Of a DNA stretch of 64,000 nucleotides, positions 1-7,900 are shown in pieces. Source of the stretch: Sporosarcina sp. P2 (GTDB taxonomy: Bacteria > Bacillota > Bacilli > Bacillales_A > Planococcaceae). The notes under the pieces are model-generated. The model worked only from the letters and a program-made list of their open reading frames with translations, had not been told where the DNA came from and made no database searches. The DNA lies in assembly GCF_002743255.1 (NCBI RefSeq), contig NZ_PDYY01000001.1, positions 186,001-250,000 of the forward strand, read 5' to 3'. Within the stretch, counting starts at the first letter, position 1, and the number at the start of each line of letters is the position of its first letter. Position numbers and translations under genes: made by a program.

Positions 1-1052
1 ATGGGAAGAAGATTGCATTGTGTCTCGTGAATTGTATAAAAAATGGGCGAACAAGGTTTTCTTTGTCCACAAGTAGATCCTAAGTACGGCGGGTTAGGAC
101 TTGATTTTGGATTTAACTTGATTTTATCGGAAGAGTTGAGTCGAATCGGGGGAGGGACTGCTGGGGCAATTTACATAGCTCCATTGTCGTTCCTTACTTG
201 GAAAGATACGGTACGGAAGAACAGAAAAACAAGTATTTGCCGAAATGTGTGAGTGGCGATCTAATTACCGCCGTTGCCATGTCAGAACCAGCCGTGGGAT
301 CTGACTTGTCAGGTATAAGTACAAAAGCGGTACGGGATGGAAATGACTACGTTATTAATGGGCAAAAAACATTTATTACAAATGGTATTAACGCGGACTT
401 AATTTTCCTTGCTGTCAAGACGGATCCAAAAGCAATTCTTGCTCATAAAGGCATAAGCATGATACTTATTGAAGGAGATACACCCGGCTTTTAACGCGGA
501 CGCAATTTGAAAAAGATGGGTGCATATTCTCAAGATACGGCGGAACTGACTTTTGAAGATGCTCGTGTCCCTGTTGCCAATCTACTCGGTGAAGAAGGTA
601 AAGGGTTCTATTATTTGATGGATAAGCTACAACAAGAGAGATTGATGTGTTCGAATGGAGCATTAGTCGTCGCACAAGAAATGCTGCAGACAACGATGAA
701 TTATGTGAAGGAAAGGCATGCTTTTGGGCAGCCGATTAGTTCATTCCAAAACACGCAATTTGAAATTGCAGAAATGGCAACAGAGCTAACTGTGGCACGA
801 ACGTTCTTGGATGACTTATCAACCCGGCATATGAACGGGGAAGCAATCGTAACGGAAGTTTCTATGGCGAAATGGTGGGTTACGGATATGGCCAGACGAA
901 TGTCCGCAAGGTGCCTGCAACTTCACGGTGGCTATGGATATATGGAGGAATCCGACATTGCTCGTCGTTATCGCGAAGTGGCAGTCATGCCGATTTATGC
1001 AGGTTCAAATGAAATCATGAAAAATAGCATTGCAAGAAATCTTGGACTGTAA
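1..1052 (+). pseudogene. Acyl-CoA dehydrogenase, broken by two frameshifts and a stop; 5' end outside the window
   Basis: The pieces read as one acyl-CoA dehydrogenase (FAD-dependent alpha,beta-oxidation of acyl-CoA thioesters), but in three segments. Frame 2 from position 2 reads WEEDCIVSRELYKK. At the A-run 38-43 the reading must move to frame 1 (MGEQGFLCPQ, from 43), as if one A were lost. Near 160-170 it must move to frame 3, which gives HSSIVVPYLERYGTEEQ, as if one base were deleted. Frame 3 then meets TAA at 492-494 between GDTPGF and RGRNLKKMG, where the family normally has Ser or Thr. After that it runs to the natural end, with the flavin-side motif LHGGYGYM and a C-terminus at 1052. 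The N-terminus lies left of the window. It sits 38 bp before an SDR gene and an enoyl-CoA hydratase, so it was probably the first enzyme of that operon. Three separate lesions argue against a functional product. Sequencing error could explain the homopolymer site but less easily the stop. Confidence 0.85.
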
Positions 1053-1090
1053 CTTATTTTTAGTAAACTTATACTAGGGAGAGATGAAAA

Positions 1091-1861
1091 ATGGAAATTA
1101 CAAACAGTGTTGCTGTCGTTTCAGGTGGATCTTCAGGTTTAGGAGAAGCTACGGTAAGAGGTATTGTTGGACAGGGTGGAAAAGCAGTTATTCTTGATTT
1201 AAACGAGGAACGCGGAAAGAACTTAGTTGAAGAACTAGGAGAAGACAATGTACATTATGTACAAACAAACGTAGCAGACGAGGAATCGGTCCAATCGGCT
1301 TTAAATCAAGCGGTGGAACAGTTCGGGAAAATCACTGCGACCATTAACTGTGCAGGAATTGGCAGTGCTCAAAAAACATATGGTCGAAAAGGTCCGTTCG
1401 CATTGGATGTTTTCAAGAAAACGGTTGAAGTGAATTTGATTGGCACATTCAATGTCATTCGTTTAGCAGCAGAAAAAATGGCTCAAAACGAACCGAACGA
1501 AAATGGAGAGCGAGGCGTCATTGTCAATACAGCTTCCGTCGCTGCATTTGAAGGGCAAATTGGGCAAGCGGCATACAGTGCGTCGAAAGGAGGAATCGTT
1601 GGGATGACGCTTCCGATTGCAAGAGATCTAGCAGAATACGGCATTCGTGTCTTGACGATAGCACCGGGTTTATTCGATACACCATTACTTGGCAGTGCTC
1701 CTGAACCAATGAAAGAAGCTTTAGGAGCAATGGTTCCATTCCCGAGTCGCTTAGGTCACCCAAGTGAATACGCTCGTCTTGTTAACAGTATTATTGAAAA
1801 TCCGATGTTAAACGGTGAAGTCATTCGTTTAGACGGCGCGATTCGCATGCAACCCAAGTAA
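1091..1861 (+). CDS. SDR-family 3-hydroxyacyl-CoA dehydrogenase-like protein
   Basis: A 256-residue short-chain dehydrogenase/reductase of classical length. The N-terminal Rossmann motif [10 protein letters not shown] lies at about residues 11-20. An Asp after the second strand (ILDL, about residue 36) favours NAD(H). The catalytic set is visible: Ser149, Tyr162 and Lys166 in YSASK. The sequence resembles the HSD17B10/3-hydroxy-2-methylbutyryl-CoA dehydrogenase branch, which oxidises the beta-hydroxyacyl-CoA made by an enoyl-CoA hydratase. Family is clear; exact substrate is inferred. The gene starts 38 bp after a broken acyl-CoA dehydrogenase, with GGGAGAG before the ATG, and an enoyl-CoA hydratase gene follows 49 bp later. 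Together they would carry three steps of a fatty-acid or branched-chain beta-oxidation cycle in the cytoplasm. The gene itself shows no lesion although its upstream partner is dead. Confidence 0.88.
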   Translation: MEITNSVAVVSGGSSGLGEATVRGIVGQGGKAVILDLNEERGKNLVEELGEDNVHYVQTNVADEESVQSALNQAVEQFGKITATINCAGIGSAQKTYGRKGPFALDVFKKTVEVNLIGTFNVIRLAAEKMAQNEPNENGERGVIVNTASVAAFEGQIGQAAYSASKGGIVGMTLPIARDLAEYGIRVLTIAPGLFDTPLLGSAPEPMKEALGAMVPFPSRLGHPSEYARLVNSIIENPMLNGEVIRLDGAIRMQPK

Positions 1862-1910
1862 TTAGATGAAAAGATGCGTAGACCAACAAAAAAAGATGGG
1901 GTGATTAGTA

Positions 1911-2687
1911 ATGTCTGTTGTAAAAGTTGAAAAGCAAGACAAGATAGCGATTGTAACAATTGACAATCCGCCGATGAATACAATGAGCGAAGAAGTGATA
2001 CAAGCACTAGGAGAAACATTCGCTAAACTGAACGCGGATAGTGAAGTACTAGCCATTATTATTACAGGTGCTGGAGAACGAGCATTTATGGCTGGGGGAG
2101 AGATCAAAGATTTCCCAGAAAAAATGGGTAATTCGAATTTAGTACCAGAATTTTTAAAAACACATAAGATCTTAAATAGCATTGATTTCTCACCAAAACC
2201 AACGATTGCCGTCTTAAACGGGTACGCACTGGGGGGCGGCTGCGAACTTGCACTAACTTGTGATTTACGCATTTCGGAAGAGCAAGCATTACTTGGCGTA
2301 CCGGAATCGACGCTTGGCTTGCTCCCTGGTGGAGGTGGAACACAACGTTTACCTCGACTCATTGGAGAAGCAAGAGCTAAAGAGTTAATGTTTACGGGAG
2401 AACATATTACGGCGGAAGAAGCTTTACGCATTGGATTGGTCAATCGAGTTGTTCCAAAAGGTGAAGGATTGGACGCAGGGCTCAAATTGGCGAAAAAAAT
2501 CTGTCGGAACTCACCTACTGCGGTGAGAAATATTAAAAAGGCGGTAGATGAAGGTCTTGAATTACCGTTTAACAAAGCAATCGAAAGAGAAGCTGAACTG
2601 TTTCAAGAATTGTTTCTCACAGAAGATGTAAAAGAAGGCGTGCAAGCATTTTTAGAAAAGAGACGACCTGAATTTCTAGGGAAATAA
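1911..2687 (+). CDS. Enoyl-CoA hydratase/isomerase family protein
   Basis: A 258-residue crotonase-fold protein of full family length. The oxyanion-hole segment AGGEIKDF lies at about residues 61-68. A second core segment, YALGGGCELALTCDLRI, and the active-site region PESTLGLLPGGGGTQRLPR follow. In crotonases Glu residues in these segments activate water for hydration of trans-2-enoyl-CoA; here PES supplies one acid. The protein is similar in layout to the hydratase of the leucine operon at 15763-16545, so the two are paralogues within one window. It has a GGGGTG ribosome site and is the last gene of the cluster before a hairpin terminator at 2835. Expected role is hydration of an enoyl-CoA from the upstream dehydrogenase. 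The chain length is not readable from sequence. Confidence 0.9.
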   Translation: MSVVKVEKQDKIAIVTIDNPPMNTMSEEVIQALGETFAKLNADSEVLAIIITGAGERAFMAGGEIKDFPEKMGNSNLVPEFLKTHKILNSIDFSPKPTIAVLNGYALGGGCELALTCDLRISEEQALLGVPESTLGLLPGGGGTQRLPRLIGEARAKELMFTGEHITAEEALRIGLVNRVVPKGEGLDAGLKLAKKICRNSPTAVRNIKKAVDEGLELPFNKAIEREAELFQELFLTEDVKEGVQAFLEKRRPEFLGK

Positions 2688-2834
2688 AGCATCATAAAAA
2701 ATGGATTGACAAACATATCTTATAGTATTTTGTCACTAAGTATAAGGCAATTCCAATCGTAGCGATGGCGTTCAGTATCAGTCGTATTGAATGCATCACG
2801 CCTTCAAAAAGTAAATTTGGGAAATTAACGAAAA

Positions 2835-2879
2835 GAGCCCGTGGCAACTCCTTTATGGATTGCTACAGGCTCCTTTTTA
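2835..2879 (+). terminator. Rho-independent terminator of the acyl-CoA gene cluster
   Basis: GAGCCCGTGGCAA pairs with TTGCTACAGGCTC (one mismatch, one G-U) and is followed by CTTTTT. It lies 148 bp after the hydratase stop. The rest of 2688-3066 has no credible gene. Confidence 0.7.
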
Positions 2880-3066
2880 TGGAGTTTTGTTATTTAAAAT
2901 CTCGTGGAATATGTAAAATTTTCTTGCCAAGTAGATTTATTATTCATGGAATCGAACTAACTTATGTACATCAATACGAACCCCTGTGTGTCATTATTCT
3001 GGAGTAACCCTTCGTATATTGTTTAAAAGATATCGATAAATCCTCAACTTAGGAAAATAAATTTAG

Positions 3067-4211
3067 TATATAAGTTGAATATATGAATCCGGTTTTATAA
3101 TCTCACACAAAGACGAATAATAACATCGTCGTGTCGTTGGTTGACATCACGAATAAATTCCCAAACCTTTAAAGTGATTTTTTGAACACTTGGGAAAAAG
3201 ATATTATTAAAAACAGATTCCTTCAACCATTTCCATAAGCCCTCTACAAGATTTAGTTGCGGGCTATAGGGAGGCAGAAAAACAAGTTCAAGTCGAGATT
3301 GATTCTCTTTGAGAAAAGGTTGCAGGTACTTCGCATGATGAATGCGTGCATTGTCCAGAGTCATAACGATTTTTCCTGAAGGATAATGCTCAAGAACTTT
3401 AGTTAGGAAGCCTAGAAAAGCGACTGCGTCATACTTTTCTTCCTCGATGCAAAATATTTCACCGGTTTCATAATCTAATGTGCCAATCAATTTCACGCCT
3501 TTATGCTGCCCATATGTTGGGATCAGTCGTTGCTTTCCTTTTAAGAACCAGGTCCGCTGAATCGCTTGGTAATCACGAATCATTGATTCGTCATCAAAAA
3601 GAAGGTGGTCAATTTCTTCATTTATAAGTTTTTTTTAGCGCAGGGAATGTTTCTTCTACAAATAGCCTCTGCTTTTCCGAATCTGCCTTTTTGAGGGTAT
3701 AGGTAGGACGTGTATAGCTGAGTTCAAGCTGATGTAAATCGCCGGACATCCCGCGTAATGAGTAGGAAATACTCCATTCATTTTTAACAAATTCAACGAT
3801 GAGCGCAAGCGTCCAGTTATATCAGGCTGTAAAACCAACATCCATAGGGACTTGAGTCGATACAATTTTTATTAGAATGGTCTTTTGTTCCTCCGATAAA
3901 TTTGATGGTTTGCCGGTGGAATGTCCAAGGTTAAGTCCATCAATCCCACTTTCTTTATAATTCGCAATATAGATCCCAACGGTTTCGAAAATTCGGCCGA
4001 TTAATCTGGCAATCTCTTTCATTTTATAACCGCTTAAATAAAGAAAGATTGTTTGGTAGCGCTCAAAATGGCCACGATCCTTAGTGGTTCGCATAGCTTC
4101 TTTAATTTCTACAATTTGATTTTGGACATTCATAAGTCATCAATCCCTTCAGGGTGTTTTTATCCCTATACCCGTTTAGGAGATGTAGGAATCTTTAATT
4201 CAACTTATATA
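3067..4211. mobile_element. IS630-family insertion sequence, inactivated
   Basis: The element is about 1.15 kb. Its terminal inverted repeats match perfectly over 14 bp (TATATAAGTTGAAT at 3067-3080, its complement at 4198-4211) and imperfectly for about 10 bp more. One transposase gene on the minus strand fills the interior. Its DDE domain, with LDNARIHH and PPYSPQLNLVEGLW, is of the IS630/Tc1 type, which inserts at TA. TA dinucleotides sit at both ends. The transposase carries a stop and a frameshift, so the copy cannot transpose unaided. It lies between the fatty-acid-type genes and two phage-like genes. Confidence 0.85.
3095..4133 (-). pseudogene. IS630-family transposase, broken by a stop codon and a frameshift
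   Basis: The reading begins at ATG 4133 with a helix-turn-helix region (YQTIFLYLSGYKMKEIARLI). It is stopped by TGA at 3822-3824 right after PMDVGFTA, where related transposases continue with Arg-Tyr-Asn-Trp. The same frame then stays open (YNWTLALIVEFV, then RGMSGDLHQLELSYTRPTYT) down to an eight-base A run (T run 3630-3637 on the plus strand). With seven A's the reading would join the catalytic domain: LLFDDESMIRDYQAIQRTW, first Asp in the DDE set; LDNARIHH, second Asp; LNLVEGLWKWLK, Glu. The product acts on the ends of the surrounding element. A slippery A-run can support programmed frameshifting in some IS families, but the TGA cannot be bypassed that way. Confidence 0.85.
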
Positions 4212-4471
4212 GTCGGATAAAATATGTACATAGACTCTAAAGTAATTATGGCAAATAATTTTGCAAAGATTGCAGTTATAATAGCCAAAGTTATTTTTGA
4301 ATCGAATACAGGAATAGTTATTTTCCAAAAGGTGCTACGGCTGCAATAAATCATAATAAATATATATGCTCTCCCGTTAATTATTGTAAAATTTTAGTGA
4401 GGACCTTTTGATTCTTTCGATTTGAAATTTTATAATAGAAGAAACAGATCTCATCGGAAGAGGTGGCATAT
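4212..4471. other. Intergenic region left of the phage-like genes
   Basis: AT-rich sequence between the IS right end and the next gene. No credible coding region or RNA was seen. GGAAGAGGTGG at 4455-4465 is the ribosome site of the next gene. Confidence 0.5.
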
Positions 4472-4672
4472 ATGGCGATAATAATACCTTTCCAAACTAG
4501 GCAGCAACTAGAAACAGAAAAGGCAGTTAAGGTTATGCGTGAGTGGGAAACCTACTTAGAACGGGAAGAAGCGAATTGGCACCAAGTAATAGAGAGGGGA
4601 AACAGAAGAAAAAGACAGCTTGTTACAGGAAGACATCAAGTGGCTGAATGAATGGATGGTCGAAGAAAAATG
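4472..4672 (+). pseudogene. Small acidic phage-type protein, apparent frameshift
   Basis: An ATG at 4472, behind AAGAGGTGG, begins MAIIIPFQTRQQLETEKAVK, a charged helical small protein. The literal frame ends at 4651 after a basic tail. If one G of the run 4596-4599 is skipped, the reading becomes ERGETEEKD, then LLQEDIKWLNEWMVEEK, and ends at TGA 4671-4673. That TGA overlaps the ATG (4670) of the next gene in an ATGA coupling. The better composition and the restored overlap suggest a frameshift in what was a gene of about 67 codons. I recognise the style from phage or integrative-element cargo in Bacillales, where such a protein precedes an excisionase-like protein, but I cannot name a function. 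If the frame is intact the product is 59 residues. Confidence 0.5.
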
Positions 4673-4969
4673 ATTACCATGAAAGTTGATCAAGAAAAGC
4701 TAAAAGGGCTTTATCTTCAGAAAATAGATGAGCATTTAAAAGAACTTGAATCAGTAGTATTTTTCGTGAATTCAAAGCAACTAGCTACATATTTAAACAT
4801 GTCTTGGAATACGATTGTAACCCACATTTTATACGATGAAGAATTTCCGAAGATACGCCTAGGGAGCAAGTGGCTGTTCTATAAAAAAGAAGTTGGTAAG
4901 TATATGGAGAGGTATAATAATGAAGTTCGTAAAAATGGTGGAAGTATCGTATCTTATATACGAAAGTGA
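4670..4969 (+). CDS. Excisionase-like DNA-binding protein of phage or element type
   Basis: Starting at ATG 4670 (MITMKVDQEKLKGLY) the protein has 99 residues. A charged N-terminal helix is followed by FVNSKQLATYLNMSWNTIVT, a helix-turn-helix-like stretch, and then FPKIRLGSKWLFYKKEVGKY. Short proteins with 'go through the gate, recognise, then K-x-G-x-x-W-x-F-x-x-x-E-V' are typical of winged-helix excisionase/MerR-like DNA binders. An alternative upstream ATG at 4652 lacks a ribosome site and would spoil the ATGA coupling with the preceding reading. It stands alone with its small partner between an IS element and an inverted-repeat element, with no integrase nearby, so it is probably leftover mobile-element cargo. 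Function is inferred. Confidence 0.6.
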   Translation: MITMKVDQEKLKGLYLQKIDEHLKELESVVFFVNSKQLATYLNMSWNTIVTHILYDEEFPKIRLGSKWLFYKKEVGKYMERYNNEVRKNGGSIVSYIRK

Positions 4970-5121
4970 AGATGAAAAAACATTGAGATTATTATACACA
5001 AGAAAAGAACTCACCATTATCAGTACAAGGGTAAGGGGGTATTGTTATATGTCCGCTGAGGAAACTAGAAATTAATCGTATCAAAGCTTGTCGAAGGAAA
5101 TAGGGCAAGTCTGTCCAGAAT

Positions 5122-5397
5122 AGAGTAGAGGCTGGGACACAACCTCAAAAGGTATGAAGGAGAAGACACTTTCATAGCTTTTTTAATTCACTGAAACGTA
5201 TTTATAAAGTTTAATTCGTTAGTAATCAAGAGTGTACCGAAGCGGAAAAAGGCCGACTCCTGCGGGATTCAGCGCGAATGTTGAGACCCCGCAGGAGCGC
5301 CAGCGACGAGGAGGCTCAAGCGCGCCCCGCGGAAAGCGTGCCTTTTGTAGCGTAGGGGAACGGACTGTTTTTTAAGTTTTGTCCCAGCCTCTACTCT
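5122..5397. repeat. 276-bp MITE-like element with 22-bp terminal inverted repeats
   Basis: The left end AGAGTAGAGGCTGGGACACA (start of a 22-bp arm, 5122-5143) is repeated in reverse complement at 5376-5397 with one mismatch. Inside is a GC-rich palindromic core: GACTCCTGCGGG near 5258 and CCCGCAGGAGC near 5289, then CAGCGACGAGGAGGCTCAAG. There is no coding region. Elements of this build occur in many copies between genes in Bacillales. This one sits directly after the 3' end of the sigma-54 regulator, where it could form a long hairpin and act as a terminator. Nothing else was seen between 4970 and 5121. Confidence 0.8.
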
Positions 5398-5401
5398 GTT
5401 T

Positions 5402-7252
5402 TTATTCCATTATTTGATATTTTTTAATTTTGGCATAAAGCCATGTTCGACTGGCGCCAAGAATCCGACTTGCTTGTGATTTATTTCCTCCAGCTTCCTG
5501 AAGAGCCGTTTGAATAAGTTCTTTTTCAGTTTTTTCCATCGAACTGATATAGGATTCGCTTGTAATCTTCTTGGGGGTAGACAGTTGATGCTCCGGTTGT
5601 TCGTTATACACATGTAATCGTGCATGGATGGAATCAGGAAGTTGTTCAATATCGATATAGTGATTCTGTGTTAAGTTAGCTGCCCTTTCTAATAGGTTTT
5701 GAAGCTCACGGATATTCCCGGGCCAATCATAGTTCAACAGTTTCGTCAGTAAGGAATGGGTGATGCCATTTAAATGGAACCCGAATTGATTGAGATGGAA
5801 AATTATGGAGTCGACGATGTCAGGCATGTCCTCCATCCGTTCACGTAAGTGTGGAATTTCAATCCGCATGATATTTAATCTGTAATAAAGATCTTCCCTG
5901 AACTTTCCTTCCGCAATGAGCCTTTCCAGGTTCTGGTTAGTTGCAGCAATGATTTTAGTGTCTAGCTGAACAATTTGGTTGCTGCCAATTGGTTCATACT
6001 CTTTTTCTTGCAGTACCCGCAACATTTTTGTTTGAAGTTCTAACGGCATATCACCGATTTCATCGAGAAATAAAGTGCCGTTTTGAGCCATCGCAAACTT
6101 CCCTTTTTTTCCGCCCTTTTTTGCACCAGTGAAAGATCCTTCCGCGTAGCCGAAAAACTCAGATTCGAGCAATTCATTCGGGATGGCCGCACAATTTACT
6201 TGAACGAACATACCTGTCTGTTGGGAGGCCGCATGGATGCCATGTGCAAATAACTCTTTCCCCGTTCCGCTTTCGCCAAGTAAAAGCACGGTTGAGCGGC
6301 TGCGCGATGCTGCCAGTGCCTCCGTTTTTGCCCGGCGAATCGGCTGCGAGTCGCCAATGATGTCAGCCAAGGAGTATTTAGTTCCCCTAATTTCATTCAA
6401 TTTCTTTTGATAATAGGTGATCTGCTGTTCTAGCTTATTCACTTTTTGTAGCGCTCCCTGTAATTGAATCAATCCTTGGTAGGTGATTTTGCAAATGGCT
6501 CCGACATTTATGTTCTCATCTTTTATTGGTAATACAGTAATTAACGATTGCGTTTCTCCAATCAGCTTTGGAACATTATTCAATACCACCCCTGTTCGTA
6601 CGACCTCTTCTAGACCAAGATTCGGAAAGGTTTCGGTAATGGATTTTCCCAACAAATCATTTCCTGTCATGTTATAAAGATCGCAAAATCCTTTGTTGAC
6701 CATTGTGATTTCCATCTACTTATCCACAAGAATAATGCCGTCATATGCTAATTCCACGACGGATCGCAGTTTTTCCTCCCATTCTTTTGAAAACTCTAAT
6801 TCACTTGCCGTTTCCTCGAGCTTTGTCATGTCTTCCATCAAGACCACTAATCCGGTCAATTCATTATTTTCTATTATTGGATAACATTTGATAAATAGGC
6901 TATGTCCGTTTAATTCTAATTTTGTTTTTGCTTCAACTTCTTTATTTAGCAGAACACGATTCAATAGTTTGAGAATCGTTTCGTCAATATCCCGTTCACC
7001 AAATGTGTAATTATCCGCGGACAATTGTAGAAAAGAATTGGCCAACGGATTGATGGAGATGATATTAAAATGCGTATCGACTGAAAAAAGCCCGAAATTC
7101 AAATTATGGAAAATCAACCCCAATTCTAATTCCATTCGACCATAAACTTTATCGTACAAATAGAGGATTTCGGAAGTGGACATGATACCAATGGGTTCTC
7201 GTTTTTCATTCAGGACAGGCGCGTGTCCTAACTGATTTTCTAAAACACGCTC
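5402..7252 (-). pseudogene. Sigma-54-dependent PAS-AAA-Fis activator, stop codon inside and 5' end missing
   Basis: Bacterial enhancer-binding protein of the BkdR/AcoR type. Reading leftwards: half of a CBS-like domain (LGHAPVLNEKREPIGIMST), a PAS domain, a second PAS domain, then the AAA+ domain with Walker A GESGTGKE, the sigma-54 contact loop GSFTGA and LFLDEIGDM. A Fis-type helix-turn-helix (NKSQASRILGASRTWLYAKI) ends the protein. TAG at 6716-6718 interrupts the second PAS domain between GIILVDK and MEITMVNKGF. Re-initiation at ATG 6715 would give a 437-residue protein with half a PAS domain, AAA+ and HTH, which might be constitutively active. Beyond about 7250 the reading turns into antisense of a thiolase, so the natural N-terminus is lost. 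Such activators usually lie divergent to the acyl-CoA or amino-acid catabolic operon they control. Confidence 0.85.
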
Positions 7253-7598
7253 CGTTGTCGGTTCGGACCCGACGCTTATGCTGACAGGTCCAATCGAAGC
7301 GACCAGAAAAGTATTGAAAAAAGCTGGTCTATCTATAAAGGACATCGATACCTATGAAGTAAATGAGGCTTTTGCTCAAGTTCCTCTAGCCTGGTTAAAA
7401 GATGTTGATGCTGAATATGAAAAGTTAAATGTTGACGGGAGAGCCATTGCTTTAGGGCATCCACTCGGAGCGACAGGAACAAAATTACTTGTTACGTTGT
7501 TGAATCGTTTAGAACGGAAAAACGAACGATTTGGTTTGCTTGCCATCTGTGAGGGAATGGGGATGGCGAATGCCACTGTTATTGAAAGATTGGAGTAG
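7250..7598 (+). pseudogene. 3' fragment of an acetyl-CoA acetyltransferase (thiolase)
   Basis: About 115 C-terminal codons of a roughly 390-codon thiolase. VGSDPTLMLTGPIEAT is the start of the C-terminal half. EVNEAFAQVPLAW carries the conserved Asn-Glu-Ala-Phe block. ALGHPLGATGTK carries the catalytic His. The normal C-terminal catalytic Cys segment is read as LLAICEGMGMANATVIE, with the Cys in place. The N-terminal half, including the acyl-accepting Cys, is absent, so the piece is not an enzyme. Homology begins at about 7250, exactly where the leftward sigma-54 regulator also loses its 5' end. A thiolase would complete the beta-oxidation set at 1-2687. Confidence 0.88.
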
Positions 7599-7670
7599 GA
7601 CCGCTTTTAAATCATTCCAATTTCAAGTATATTATTTTAAATAAGATAGGAAAATATAATACTTAAGACT

Positions 7671-7699
7671 GCCACAATCAATAAGATTGTGGCATTTTT
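7671..7699 (+). terminator. Terminator after the thiolase fragment
   Basis: GCCACAATC and GATTGTGGC form a 9-bp stem with a 5-base loop, followed by ATTTTTC. Confidence 0.85.
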
Positions 7700-7872
7700 C
7701 ACTACTGTGGCATAACTCACGACTGAAATCTCAGTCATTAATGCATTGGTCAGTCTTGGGGATTGCCGTTCATAATTCCTATAAAGATTCTCCTTTGAAT
7801 TTGTTATTGCTTACAAATTTCATTTTGTGAAGGAACCGGGATTTTATGCAGCCCAACTTTTTGGATGAAAAC

Positions 7873-7900
7873 AGTGACAGGGATCCAATCCCCTTGTCAC
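7873..7900 (-). terminator. Terminator of the PucR-type regulator
   Basis: GTGACA-GGGA and TCCCC-TTGTCAC form a stem with one bulge. Read leftwards it is followed by TGTTTTC. It overlaps the regulator's stop codon at 7897-7899. Confidence 0.6.

Noticed and set aside
1862-2575. 237-codon open frame antisense to the enoyl-CoA hydratase
   Set aside because: Mirror of a strongly conserved gene; no family resemblance.
3630-3637. A8 run as programmed frameshift site of an active IS
   Set aside because: The upstream TGA in the same gene cannot be bypassed by the slip.
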